Source: Myroides phaeus
Lineage (GTDB): Bacteria > Bacteroidota > Bacteroidia > Flavobacteriales > Flavobacteriaceae
DNA: 64,000 nt
Direction of reading: 5' to 3'
Assembly (NCBI RefSeq): GCF_009799805.1
Contig: NZ_CP047050.1
Span: forward strand, 696,001-760,000
Both the position numbers and the translations under genes were made by a program. The stretch's first letter is position 1. The number at the start of each line of letters is the position of its first letter. Positions 52,894 through 62,530 of this stretch are shown here, piece after piece. The notes under the pieces were generated by a model. The model worked only from the letters and a program-made list of their open reading frames with translations. It was not told the DNA's origin and made no database searches.

Positions 52894-53445
52894 ATGAGCG
52901 ATAAAAAATACAATACAGTAGAAGCTCCTGAAGGATATGTAGGAGAAGGATTTTTTGCAACAAAATTAAGTTCTGTAGTCGGATTAGCAAGAGCAAACTC
53001 AATGTGGCCTCTTCCTTTCGCAACTTCTTGTTGTGGAATCGAATTTATGGCAACTATGGCTGCTACTTATGACGTGGCACGTTTTGGATCTGAACGTATG
53101 AGTTTCTCTCCAAGACAAGCTGATATGTTAATGGTAATGGGTACAATATCTAAAAAAATGGCACCTATCTTACGTCAAGTATACGAACAAATGGCGGAAC
53201 CAAAATGGGTTATCGCAGTTGGTGCTTGTGCTTGTTCAGGAGGAATTTTTGATACTTACTCTGTATTACAAGGAATTGATAAAGTTATCCCTGTTGATGT
53301 TTATGTGCCTGGATGTCCTCCAAGACCTGAACAAATTTTAGATGGGGTACTTAGACTACAAGAAATCATAAAATCTGAATCTGTTAATAGACGAGGAACT
53401 AAAGAATACGATGATTTATTAGATTCTTACAACATAAACAAATAG
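52894..53445 (+). CDS. nuoB: NADH-quinone oxidoreductase subunit B
   Basis: 183 residues from ATG 52894. The N2 cluster ligands are visible: ATSCCGIEF with the Cys pair near 46, VGACACSGG near 111 and [10 protein letters not shown] near 141. It passes electrons to quinone. The frame extension from a GTG at 52870 overlaps nuoA and is rejected. Confidence 0.96.
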   Translation: MSDKKYNTVEAPEGYVGEGFFATKLSSVVGLARANSMWPLPFATSCCGIEFMATMAATYDVARFGSERMSFSPRQADMLMVMGTISKKMAPILRQVYEQMAEPKWVIAVGACACSGGIFDTYSVLQGIDKVIPVDVYVPGCPPRPEQILDGVLRLQEIIKSESVNRRGTKEYDDLLDSYNINK

Positions 53446-53446
53446 T

Positions 53447-53968
53447 ATGGCATTAGATAATAATACAATTCAAAAGAAACTAATTGACAACTTCGGTATG
53501 TCAGTATCAGAATTTCATGAACAACATGGAATGTTAGCATTTGAAGTTGCTTCTAATGATTTACATAACATTATTAAGTTTCTAAAAGAAGATTCAGAAA
53601 TGAACTTCAATTTCCTAACTGATGTTTGTGGAGTTCACTATGCAGAAAACCCTGATAACAGACAATTAGCTACTGTATATCATATGCATAATTGGATAGA
53701 TAATGTAAGAATACGTATTAAAACGTATATAGATATCAAAAATCCTGTTGTTGATTCTGTAACAGATTTGTTTAAAAGTGCAAACTGGCAAGAAAGAGAA
53801 ACGTATGATTTTTATGGAATTACTTTCAAAAATCATCCGCAATTAAAAAGAATCTTGAATATGGACCAAATGGAATCTTTCCCATTGAGAAAAGAGTTCC
53901 CTATGGAAGATTCAGGACGTACTGACAAAGATGATAGATTCTTTGGTAGAACAGTTCATAATTCATAA
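53447..53968 (+). CDS. nuoC: NADH-quinone oxidoreductase subunit C
   Basis: 173 residues. SANWQERETYDFYGITFKNH and LRKEFPMEDSGR are the NuoC (30-kDa) signatures near the C-terminus. It is not fused to NuoD as in enterobacteria. It belongs to the peripheral arm, 1 base after nuoB. Confidence 0.94.
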   Translation: MALDNNTIQKKLIDNFGMSVSEFHEQHGMLAFEVASNDLHNIIKFLKEDSEMNFNFLTDVCGVHYAENPDNRQLATVYHMHNWIDNVRIRIKTYIDIKNPVVDSVTDLFKSANWQERETYDFYGITFKNHPQLKRILNMDQMESFPLRKEFPMEDSGRTDKDDRFFGRTVHNS

Positions 53969-53991
53969 TACAAACTGAAAGGAAAAAGATT

Positions 53992-55227
53992 ATGTCAGAC
54001 TTATTATTACCTCCTGAAGAGCGTTACGCAAAGCTAATTGAAGAGAAGTTTCAAGAAGATGGAACTGAACTACAAATATTAAATTTAGGTCCTACTCACC
54101 CTGCTACTCACGGTATTTTTCAAAACATCATTTTACTTGATGGAGAAAAAGTGATTGATGGTGAAGGTACTGTAGGATATATACACAGAGCATTTGAAAA
54201 AATAGCTGAAAACAGACCATTCTTTCAAATTAACGTACTAACAGATCGTTTAAATTACTGTTCGTCTCCTATCAACAATACTGCTTGGTGGATGACTGTT
54301 GAAAAAGCATTAGGTATTGATATCCCTAAAAGGGTACAATATATGCGAGTAATCGTAATGGAGTTAGCTCGTATTGCTGACCATATTGTATGTAGTTCTG
54401 TTATGGGAGTAGATACAGGGGCCTTAACTGGTTTCTTATATGTATTCCAATACAGAGAGAAAATATACGAAATATTTGAAGAAATTAGTGGTGCTCGTTT
54501 AACTACTAATATGGGACGAATTGGTGGTTTCGAAAGAGACTGGAGTCCAAAAGTATATCAACTTATTGATGAATTCTTAGCTGAATTCCCCGCTATTTGG
54601 AGTGAATTTGAAGGTCTATTAACTCGTAATAGAATTTTCATGGACAGAACAATTGGCGTAGGTGGAATATCTGCTGAAGAGGCTATAAACTTTGGTTTTA
54701 CAGGACCAAACTTAAGAGCTGCAGGTGTAGATTACGACGTTCGTATTGCAACTCCTTACTGCTCTTATGAAGATTTTGACTTTGAAATTCCTGTAGGAAC
54801 AAGCGGTGACTGCTATGATAGATTCTGTGTTAGAAATGCAGAGGTTTGGGAGAGTTTAAAAATTATCAAACAAGCTTTAGACAAAATGCCAGAAGGACCT
54901 TACCACGCAGATGTACCAGATTACTACCTTCCTCCTAAAGAAGACGTGTACACAAATATGGAAGCTCTAATTTATCACTTCAAAATTATTATGGGAGAGA
55001 TTCCTGTACCTGTTACAGAATTGTATCACCCTGTTGAAGCAGGTAATGGAGAATTAGGTTTCTACCTTATAACTGATGGTAGTAGAACACCTTATCGTTT
55101 ACACTTTAGAAGACCTTGTTTCATTATCTATCAAGCATATAATGATATCGTGAGAGGTGGAATGCTTTCAGATGCGATTATCACTTTGTCAAGTTTAAAT
55201 ATTATTGCAGGAGAATTAGACGCTTAA
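53992..55227 (+). CDS. nuoD: NADH-quinone oxidoreductase subunit D
   Basis: 411 residues. LGPTHPATHGIF near residue 30 (quinone-site His), GYIHRAFEKIAE near 63 and the closing TLSSLNIIAGELD (49-kDa ending) are present. It forms the quinone chamber with NuoB. It follows nuoC after 23 bases. Confidence 0.96.
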   Translation: MSDLLLPPEERYAKLIEEKFQEDGTELQILNLGPTHPATHGIFQNIILLDGEKVIDGEGTVGYIHRAFEKIAENRPFFQINVLTDRLNYCSSPINNTAWWMTVEKALGIDIPKRVQYMRVIVMELARIADHIVCSSVMGVDTGALTGFLYVFQYREKIYEIFEEISGARLTTNMGRIGGFERDWSPKVYQLIDEFLAEFPAIWSEFEGLLTRNRIFMDRTIGVGGISAEEAINFGFTGPNLRAAGVDYDVRIATPYCSYEDFDFEIPVGTSGDCYDRFCVRNAEVWESLKIIKQALDKMPEGPYHADVPDYYLPPKEDVYTNMEALIYHFKIIMGEIPVPVTELYHPVEAGNGELGFYLITDGSRTPYRLHFRRPCFIIYQAYNDIVRGGMLSDAIITLSSLNIIAGELDA

Positions 55228-55231
55228 TATC

Positions 55232-55762
55232 ATGGAAACTAAGAAATATAAACAAAATATCAATATCACAGCAGAGCTTCAACAACGTATTGACGAATTG
55301 TTAAGCCACTACCCTGCTGATAAAAGGAAATCAGCTCTATTGCCTGTTTTACATGAAGTACAAGATGCTCATGACAATTGGTTAAGTGCTGAACTAATGG
55401 ATAAAGTTGCAGAAATTTTAAATATAACTCCAATTGAGGTATATGAGGTAGTTACATTCTATACTATGTACAACCAAAAACCAGTTGGAAAATATATGTT
55501 CGAATTCTGTTTAACTTCTTGCTGTGGAATTAGAGGAGCTGATGACATGATGGAATATGCATGTGAAAAGCTAAACATTAAACCAGGAGAAACAACAGCT
55601 GATGGGATGTTTTCTGTGGTTGGAGTACAATGTTTAGGTGCTTGTGGATATGCTCCAATGATGCAATTAGGAGACTTCTACAAAGAACATCTTACAAAAG
55701 AAAAAATAGATCAAATCATCGAAGATTGCAAAGCAGGAAAAGTAATTCTTCACGACAAATAG
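55232..55762 (+). CDS. nuoE: NADH-quinone oxidoreductase subunit E
   Basis: 176 residues. The [2Fe-2S] ligands are FCLTSCC near 90 and CLGACGYAP near 130, in the thioredoxin-like fold of the 24-kDa subunit. EVVTFYTMY precedes them. It is located in the NADH dehydrogenase module with NuoF. It lies 4 bases after nuoD and 4 bases before nuoF. Confidence 0.95.
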   Translation: METKKYKQNINITAELQQRIDELLSHYPADKRKSALLPVLHEVQDAHDNWLSAELMDKVAEILNITPIEVYEVVTFYTMYNQKPVGKYMFEFCLTSCCGIRGADDMMEYACEKLNIKPGETTADGMFSVVGVQCLGACGYAPMMQLGDFYKEHLTKEKIDQIIEDCKAGKVILHDK

Positions 55763-55766
55763 TAAT

Positions 55767-57125
55767 ATGGCAACAAAAATATTATTAGATAAAATCAATA
55801 TCCCAGGGATTAAGTCTTATGAAGTTTACCGTGAAAATGGTGGATATGCTTCAGTAGAAAAGGCAATTAAAACAATGACTCCTGATGCTATAACAGAAGA
55901 AGTAAAAGCTTCTGGATTGAGAGGTCGTGGAGGTGCTGGATTCCCTGTTGGATTAAAATGGAGTTTCATCGACAAAAAATCAGGCAAACCAAGACACTTA
56001 GTTTGTAATGCTGATGAGTCTGAACCAGGAACTTTTAAAGATAGATTCTTAATGGAACATATTCCTCACTTATTAATTGAGGGTATGATTACAGCAAGTT
56101 ATGCTTTAGGAGCAAACCTTTCTTATATCTATATTCGTGGAGAATATATGTGGGTTTTCAAAACATTAGAAAGAGCGATTAAAGAAGCTTATGCTGCTGG
56201 ATGGTTAGGTAAAAACATATTAGGGTCTGATTACTCTTTAGATTTACACGTACACTGTGGTGCAGGTGCTTATATCTGTGGAGAGGAGACTGCTTTAATT
56301 GAATCATTAGAAGGAAAAAGAGGAAATCCTCGTATCAAACCACCATTCCCTGCGGTTAGTGGTCTTTGGGGAAATCCAACTGTAGTTAATAACGTAGAGT
56401 CTATTGCAAATGTGCCTTGGATTGTAAACAATTCAGGTGAGGCATATTCTAAAATAGGTTTAGGTAGATCTGCAGGAACTAAATTAATTTCTGCTTCTGG
56501 TCATATTAGAAAGCCAGGAGTTTATGAAATTGAAATGGGAATCACAGTTGAGGAATTTATAAATTCTGATGAATATTGTGGTGGTATGATGGATGATAGA
56601 CCTATTAAGGCTTTAATTCCTGGAGGTTCGTCAGTTCCTATCTTACCAGCTCATTTAATTTATAAAACAGCTAATGGAGAAGATCGTTTAATGACTTACG
56701 AATCTTTATCTGACGGAGGTTTTGAAACTGGTTCAATGTTAGGTTCTGGTGGTTTCATCGTTTATAATGATACTGCTTGTATCGTAAGAAATACGTGGAA
56801 CTTCGCTCGTTTTTATGCACATGAAAGCTGTGGACAATGTTCACCTTGTCGTGAAGGAACGGGATGGTTAGAGAAAGTACTTCACCGTATTGAAACTGGT
56901 CAAGGTACAATGGAAGACATTGATTTACTATGGAGTATTCAAAGTAACATTGAAGGAAATACTATTTGTCCATTAGGAGATGCTGCTGCTTGGCCAGTTG
57001 CTGCTGCTCTTAGACATTTTAGAGACGAATTTGAATATCACGTTTTATATCCTGAAAAAGTTAAAAACAGAGAGCACTTTGTGAATGAACCTTTTTCATC
57101 AGTAAAACATTTGATTAATAAATAA
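55767..57125 (+). CDS. nuoF: NADH-quinone oxidoreductase subunit F
   Basis: 452 residues. GLRGRGGAGFPVGLKW near 50 binds NADH/FMN, GAGAYICGEETALIES near 170 lies at the FMN site, and ESCGQCSPCREGTGW near 353 with CPLGD near 400 binds the N3 [4Fe-4S] cluster. It oxidises NADH. Presence of NuoE and NuoF together with the promoter supports a complete NADH-using complex I, not a ferredoxin-type 11-subunit form. Confidence 0.97.
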   Translation: MATKILLDKINIPGIKSYEVYRENGGYASVEKAIKTMTPDAITEEVKASGLRGRGGAGFPVGLKWSFIDKKSGKPRHLVCNADESEPGTFKDRFLMEHIPHLLIEGMITASYALGANLSYIYIRGEYMWVFKTLERAIKEAYAAGWLGKNILGSDYSLDLHVHCGAGAYICGEETALIESLEGKRGNPRIKPPFPAVSGLWGNPTVVNNVESIANVPWIVNNSGEAYSKIGLGRSAGTKLISASGHIRKPGVYEIEMGITVEEFINSDEYCGGMMDDRPIKALIPGGSSVPILPAHLIYKTANGEDRLMTYESLSDGGFETGSMLGSGGFIVYNDTACIVRNTWNFARFYAHESCGQCSPCREGTGWLEKVLHRIETGQGTMEDIDLLWSIQSNIEGNTICPLGDAAAWPVAAALRHFRDEFEYHVLYPEKVKNREHFVNEPFSSVKHLINK

Positions 57126-57166
57126 TATACGTTGAATAAAAATATTCAACTTAAAAAGCACAGTTT

Positions 57167-58192
57167 ATGAAAGTTACTATAGACGGACATGAAATAGAAG
57201 TAGAACCAGGAACATCCATTCTACAAGCAGCAAGAATGATTGGAGGAGAATCAGTACCTCCTGCAATGTGCTATTATTCAAAATTAGAAGGAACAGGTGG
57301 TAAATGCCGTGCGTGTTTAGTTGAAGTTTCTAAAGGTAGTGAAGCTGACCCACGTCCAATGCCTAAACTAATGGCTTCTTGTAAAACAGGAGTTATGGAT
57401 GGTATGGAAGTGAAAAGTATTACTTCACCTCGCGTTTTAGAAGCACGTAAAGCAGTTACTGAGTTCTTATTAATAAATCACCCTTTAGATTGTCCAGTTT
57501 GTGACCAAGCAGGAGAATGTGATCTTCAAAACTTAGCTTTTAACCACGGTAAAGAGCAAAAAAGGTTTAAAGAAGAAAAAAGAACTTTTGCCCCAGAGAA
57601 CATTGGAGATAACATCCAACTTCACATGAATCGTTGTATCTTATGTTATCGTTGTGTAAAAACAGCAGAACAATTGACAGATAAACGTGTACACGGTGTA
57701 TGTGGACGTGGTGATCACGCACAAATATCAACTTATATTTCAGCAGCAATTGACAATGAATTCTCTGGAAATATGATTGACGTTTGTCCTGTTGGAGCAC
57801 TAACAGATAAAACATTCCGCTTTAAATCACGTGTTTGGTTTAACAAACCATACAATGCACATAGAAATTGCCCTACTTGTTCAGGAAAAACAACACTTTG
57901 GATGTTTGGTAATGAAATACAAAGAGTAACTGCTCGTAAGGACCAATACCACGAAGTTGAAGAGTTTATCTGTAATGAATGTCGTTTTGATCATAAAGAT
58001 CCTAAGGATTGGGTAATTGAAGGTCCTCGTAAATTCGAAAAATCTTCAGTTATTAATCAAAACAACTACACTCAGAAGTTAGACAAAGTTGTGATGAAAA
58101 CTGAAAAACAAATCTTAGAAGGTCGTGATCAAGACCGCCAAAAGATTAGTATGAAGGCTATTCCTTACACAGAAAAAGAATCTAAAGAATAA
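57167..58192 (+). CDS. nuoG: NADH-quinone oxidoreductase subunit G, short form
   Basis: 341 residues, against roughly 680-910 in most bacteria. The N1b [2Fe-2S] ligands (CYYSKLEGTGGKCRACL, ASCKTG), the N5 His-Cys motif (HPLDCPVCDQAGECDLQ) and the N4 set (CILCYRC, VCPVGAL) are all present. After residue 225 there are two CxxC pairs (CPTC, CNEC) and then a short tail; the large molybdopterin-like C-terminal domain is absent. No frameshift is seen, and nuoH follows directly, so the short form is natural. It carries electrons from NuoF to NuoI. Confidence 0.93.
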   Translation: MKVTIDGHEIEVEPGTSILQAARMIGGESVPPAMCYYSKLEGTGGKCRACLVEVSKGSEADPRPMPKLMASCKTGVMDGMEVKSITSPRVLEARKAVTEFLLINHPLDCPVCDQAGECDLQNLAFNHGKEQKRFKEEKRTFAPENIGDNIQLHMNRCILCYRCVKTAEQLTDKRVHGVCGRGDHAQISTYISAAIDNEFSGNMIDVCPVGALTDKTFRFKSRVWFNKPYNAHRNCPTCSGKTTLWMFGNEIQRVTARKDQYHEVEEFICNECRFDHKDPKDWVIEGPRKFEKSSVINQNNYTQKLDKVVMKTEKQILEGRDQDRQKISMKAIPYTEKESKE

Positions 58193-58204
58193 ATTGGCAT
58201 AAGG

Positions 58205-59239
58205 ATGGATAAAACTATTATTATAGACAAAGCGGTTATCATTGTTGTAGTATTTGCTGTTACAATGCTTATGGCTATGTATGCTACACTTGCAGAACGT
58301 AAGATTGCAGCATGGATACAAGATCGTTTAGGACCGAACCGTGCGGGTAAAGGTGGTTTATTACAACCCTTGGCAGATGGTTTAAAACTTTTTGCTAAAG
58401 AAGAATATGAACCAAATACACCTAATAAATTCCTATTCAAATTTGGTCCTTTCTTAGCAATGACTTTAGCACTTATGACAAGTGCAGTTATTCCATGGGG
58501 AGACAAATTCCATTTATTTGGAAGAGACATTATATTACAAGCAGCAGATATCAATGTTGGTTTATTATACATCTTAGCTGTTCTTTCAGTAGGTGTATAT
58601 GGAATTATGATTGGTGCTTGGGCTTCTAATAATAAATATTCATTAATGAGTGGTATTCGTGCTGCATCTCAAATGATTTCGTATGAAATTGCAATGGGAT
58701 TGTCTCTAATCGGACTACTTTTAATGACTCAAACATTAAGTTTAAGAGAAATAGCTTTACAGCAATCTGGTATGAATTGGAATGTATTCTATCAGCCAGT
58801 TGGTTTCTTGATTTTCTTGATTTGTTCTTTTGCAGAAACAAACCGTGCTCCTTTCGATTTAGCAGAATGTGAGCAAGAGTTAATTGGTGGTTTCCACACA
58901 GAATACTCTTCAATGAAAATGGGATTCTATTTATTTGCTGAATATGCTAACTTATTTATATCTGCAACAATTATTTCTGTTCTATACTTCGGAGCTTATA
59001 ACTACCCAGGAATGTCATGGGTTGTAGAAAATTGGGGTGTGAATATCGGAAATACATTAGGTATAATAGCGCTATTTATCAAATTGTGTTTCTTCATTTT
59101 TGTTTTTATGTGGGTACGTTGGACTTTACCTCGTTTCCGTTATGACCAATTAATGAACTTAGGATGGAAATCTTTGATTCCTCTTGCACTATTAAACTTA
59201 GTTATTACAGCTATTGTTATACTACTTATAAAAAACTAA
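58205..59239 (+). CDS. nuoH: NADH-quinone oxidoreductase subunit H
   Basis: 344 residues with eight membrane helices. AERKIAAWIQDRLGPNRAG near 30, RAASQMISYEIAMGLSL near 155 and ETNRAPFDLAECEQELIGGF near 205 are the ND1 signatures. It joins the peripheral and membrane arms at the quinone entry. It lies 12 bases after nuoG. Confidence 0.97.
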   Translation: MDKTIIIDKAVIIVVVFAVTMLMAMYATLAERKIAAWIQDRLGPNRAGKGGLLQPLADGLKLFAKEEYEPNTPNKFLFKFGPFLAMTLALMTSAVIPWGDKFHLFGRDIILQAADINVGLLYILAVLSVGVYGIMIGAWASNNKYSLMSGIRAASQMISYEIAMGLSLIGLLLMTQTLSLREIALQQSGMNWNVFYQPVGFLIFLICSFAETNRAPFDLAECEQELIGGFHTEYSSMKMGFYLFAEYANLFISATIISVLYFGAYNYPGMSWVVENWGVNIGNTLGIIALFIKLCFFIFVFMWVRWTLPRFRYDQLMNLGWKSLIPLALLNLVITAIVILLIKN

Positions 59240-59241
59240 AC

Positions 59242-59787
59242 ATGTCATCAAACAATTATTCATTATCAGGAAGAAAAAAGACTGTTTCTAATAAGAAACT
59301 GACTTGGACAGAGCGTATCTATCTTGTAGCGATTTTCAAAGGAATGATGGTTACCTTGAAACACATGTTTAAGAAAAAGGTAACAATTGCTTATCCTGAA
59401 CAAACAAGACCTTTTAGTCCTGTATATAGAGGAAGACACACTTTAATGCGTGACGAAGAAGGAAGAGAACGTTGTACAGCTTGTGGTCTTTGTGCTCTAT
59501 CATGTCCAGCTGAAGCTATCTCAATGAAAGCAGCAGAGAGAAAACCAGAAGAAGCGCATTTATATCGCGAAGAGAAATATGCTGAGATTTACGAAATCAA
59601 TATGTTGCGTTGTATTTTCTGTGGTCTATGTGAAGAAGCTTGTCCTAAACAAGCTATCTATTTAACTAAATCACAACAAATTGCAAAAGCAGATATTAAT
59701 AGAGAAAATTTCATATTTGGAAAAGATAAATTAGTTATGCCTTTGGATGTAGCTAAAGAGAACACTAAAAACATGAAACAAGCTTAA
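59242..59787 (+). CDS. nuoI: NADH-quinone oxidoreductase subunit I
   Basis: 181 residues from ATG 59242. Two [4Fe-4S] motifs, CTACGLCALSCPAEAI near 75 and CIFCGLCEEACPKQAI near 120, bind clusters N6a and N6b. The frame extension into nuoH is rejected; the two genes are 2 bases apart. Confidence 0.96.
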   Translation: MSSNNYSLSGRKKTVSNKKLTWTERIYLVAIFKGMMVTLKHMFKKKVTIAYPEQTRPFSPVYRGRHTLMRDEEGRERCTACGLCALSCPAEAISMKAAERKPEEAHLYREEKYAEIYEINMLRCIFCGLCEEACPKQAIYLTKSQQIAKADINRENFIFGKDKLVMPLDVAKENTKNMKQA

Positions 59788-59789
59788 TT

Positions 59790-60305
59790 ATGGTAGAAAT
59801 TTTATTTTATATTCTTTCGACTATAACACTCGGAAGTGCAGCTTTAACCTTATTGAGCAAAAACCCTATTCATAGTGCACTATGGTTAGTAGTAAGTTTC
59901 TTCTCAATAGCAGGTCACTATATCCTTTTGAATTCACAATTCTTAGGAATGGTACACATTATGGTTTATTCTGGAGCAATCATGATCTTGATGCTTTTTA
60001 CTATAATGTTAATGAACTTAAATATTAGCCATGAAGTAGCAAAACCTTTTGTAACAAAATTAATTGCTACAATAGCTTTCTGTTTCATTGGAATTCTATT
60101 ACTTTCTATAACAATGAGAGGTGCTCAGACTTATGAATTGCAATATGCAGCTCATGGAGAAGATTTCCAGTCAGTTCAAGTATTAGGAAAAGTTCTTTTA
60201 AACGAATATGTAATGCCTTTTGAAATGGTTGCAGTACTATTATTATTAGCTATGATTGGTGCAGTTCTAATTTCTAAAAAGGATAAAACCGAAAAAGCAG
60301 CTTAA
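59790..60305 (+). CDS. nuoJ: NADH-quinone oxidoreductase subunit J
   Basis: 171 residues with five membrane helices. SKNPIHSALWLVVSFFSIAG and MVHIMVYSGAIMILMLFTIM are typical of NuoJ/ND6. It is a membrane-arm subunit, 2 bases after nuoI. Confidence 0.95.
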   Translation: MVEILFYILSTITLGSAALTLLSKNPIHSALWLVVSFFSIAGHYILLNSQFLGMVHIMVYSGAIMILMLFTIMLMNLNISHEVAKPFVTKLIATIAFCFIGILLLSITMRGAQTYELQYAAHGEDFQSVQVLGKVLLNEYVMPFEMVAVLLLLAMIGAVLISKKDKTEKAA

Positions 60306-60307
60306 TT

Positions 60308-60628
60308 ATGGAAAATGTAATTGAAATCATCGGTATTGACAGATACATATACTTATCGATCATCTTATTTTGTATCGGAGTATTTGGAATTCTATATAGA
60401 CGTAACGCAATTGTGATGTTTATGTGTATTGAAATAATGTTGAACTCTGCTAATATGCTATTAGTTGCTTTCTCAACATATCACCAAGATGCACAAGGAC
60501 AAGTATTCGTATTCTTTACTATGGCAGTAGCGGCAGCCGAAGTTGCAGTAGGACTTGCTATTTTAGTAACGATTTACAGAAATATTGGATCAATTGATAT
60601 TGATAAATTAAAAAACTTAAAAGGGTAA
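60308..60628 (+). CDS. nuoK: NADH-quinone oxidoreductase subunit K
   Basis: 106 residues with three helices. The conserved Glu residues of the proton channel are in CIEIMLNSANMLLVAF and AVAAAEVAVGLAILV. It is part of the ND4L position of the membrane arm, 2 bases after nuoJ. Confidence 0.95.
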   Translation: MENVIEIIGIDRYIYLSIILFCIGVFGILYRRNAIVMFMCIEIMLNSANMLLVAFSTYHQDAQGQVFVFFTMAVAAAEVAVGLAILVTIYRNIGSIDIDKLKNLKG

Positions 60629-60634
60629 TTCCGC

Positions 60635-62521
60635 ATGGACACAAACGTAATTTTACTTTTATTATTAGTCCCTTTATTAGGGTCTTTAATTAATATTTTC
60701 TACGGAAAAAAGTTAGGTAATAGTGCTGGAGTTATAGCAACCTTTGCAGTTTTAATTTCATTCATTGTTACAGTAATAGCTTTTGTACAAGTTAATAGTA
60801 CGAAAACACCTATTCAAGTAGATTTATTTGAGTGGATCGCAGTAGCTAAATTCAAAATATCTTTTGGATTCTTACTTGATCAACTTTCTCTACTTTGGTT
60901 ATTATTCGTTACTGGTATTGGTACATTGATACATTGGTATTCAACAAGCTATATGAAAGGTGACGAGAACTATGGTAAGTTCTTTGGATACCTAAACTTA
61001 TTTATCTTCTTTATGATTGTTTTAGTAGGTGGTAGTAACCTATTAATTACTTTCATTGGATGGGAAGGTGTAGGTTTATGTTCTTACTTACTAATTGGAT
61101 TCTGGCACAAAAACCAATCATATAATGATGCAGCTAAAAAAGCTTTTATCATGAACCGTATTGGAGACTTAGGTTTCTTAGTTGGGGTATTTATCTTAGC
61201 ATTTTTATTCCAGTCTTTAGACTATATGACTATCAAAGAAGCTCTTTCTACAGGAACAAATCACCAAATTAATACTTGGATTGGTTTTGCAGCTTTAGCT
61301 TTATTCATTGGAGCAGTTGGGAAAAGTGCTCAGTTACCATTATACACATGGTTACCTGATGCAATGGCTGGTCCTACTCCTGTTTCTGCTTTAATACACG
61401 CAGCAACAATGGTAACTGCAGGTATTTTCTTAATTACGAGATTAAACTTTGTTTTTGACCTTGCTCCTCAAGTACAAAATATAATTGCAATTATTGGAGC
61501 CTTTACTGCTCTTTTTGCTGCAACAATTGGTTTAGTACAAAACGATATCAAAAAAGTATTAGCATATTCTACTGTTTCTCAGTTAGGATTAATGTTTATG
61601 GCTATCGGTTTTGGAGCTTATGAAATCGCAGTTTTCCACGTAATAACACACGCTTTCTTTAAAGCTTGTTTATTCTTAGGATCTGGTTCTGTTATACACG
61701 CAATGGGTGGAGAACAAGATATGCGTAAAATGGGTGGTTTGAACAAATTTATGAAAGCGACTTATGTTACCTTCTTATTAGCAACACTTGCTATATCAGG
61801 TTTCCCATTATTCTCAGGATTCTTCTCAAAAGACGAAATCTTGATGACTGCATTCTTCAATAACCCAACTTTATATGTAATAGGTTCGATTGCATCAATT
61901 ATGACTGCTTTCTATATGTTCCGTCTATTGTTCTTAACTTTCTTTAAAAACTTTAGAGGTACACAAGAACAAAAGAATCACTTACATGAAAGTCCTGCTT
62001 CTATGACTATTCCATTGTGGATTTTAGGAGGTCTATCTGTAATTGGTGGTGTAATTAGTTTACCAGGAAATAGCTGGTTAAACGAATACTTAAAACCAGT
62101 TATTGTAAACACGGCTACTAAACATCCTCATGCTTTAGGAACAACTGAATACATTTTAATGGCTGTTGCTACTATTGGATTCTTAATCGGTTTAGGAATT
62201 GCATATAGCAAATACATTAAAAACAATGAAGTTCCTCAAGAAGACGAAGAGATTGTTGGATTCCACAAAGTTCTTTACAACAAATATTACATTGATGAAA
62301 TCTATCAAAAACTATTTGTAAAGCCTATTTATGTACTTGCTACTTTCTTTAGAGATGTAGTAGAAGTAGCTTTATCTGGAACTATTTTTGGATTAGGAAA
62401 AATAGCAGATGGTTTATCGTTACAAGGTAAAAAAGCACAAAATGGTAACATTGGATTGTACTTATTTGCTTTCGTATTCGGAATCTGTTTGATTTTATAT
62501 TATTTATTCATTGCAAGATAA
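60635..62521 (+). CDS. nuoL: NADH-quinone oxidoreductase subunit L
   Basis: 628 residues. About 16 helices with an antiporter-like core: WEGVGLCSYLLIGFW near 145 (channel Glu), PLYTWLPDAMAGPTPVSALI near 235, AATIGLVQNDIKKVLAYSTV near 300. The C-terminal amphipathic lateral helix region follows. It pumps protons at the distal end of the membrane arm. Confidence 0.97.
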   Translation: MDTNVILLLLLVPLLGSLINIFYGKKLGNSAGVIATFAVLISFIVTVIAFVQVNSTKTPIQVDLFEWIAVAKFKISFGFLLDQLSLLWLLFVTGIGTLIHWYSTSYMKGDENYGKFFGYLNLFIFFMIVLVGGSNLLITFIGWEGVGLCSYLLIGFWHKNQSYNDAAKKAFIMNRIGDLGFLVGVFILAFLFQSLDYMTIKEALSTGTNHQINTWIGFAALALFIGAVGKSAQLPLYTWLPDAMAGPTPVSALIHAATMVTAGIFLITRLNFVFDLAPQVQNIIAIIGAFTALFAATIGLVQNDIKKVLAYSTVSQLGLMFMAIGFGAYEIAVFHVITHAFFKACLFLGSGSVIHAMGGEQDMRKMGGLNKFMKATYVTFLLATLAISGFPLFSGFFSKDEILMTAFFNNPTLYVIGSIASIMTAFYMFRLLFLTFFKNFRGTQEQKNHLHESPASMTIPLWILGGLSVIGGVISLPGNSWLNEYLKPVIVNTATKHPHALGTTEYILMAVATIGFLIGLGIAYSKYIKNNEVPQEDEEIVGFHKVLYNKYYIDEIYQKLFVKPIYVLATFFRDVVEVALSGTIFGLGKIADGLSLQGKKAQNGNIGLYLFAFVFGICLILYYLFIAR

Positions 62522-62530
62522 CTTAGAGAG

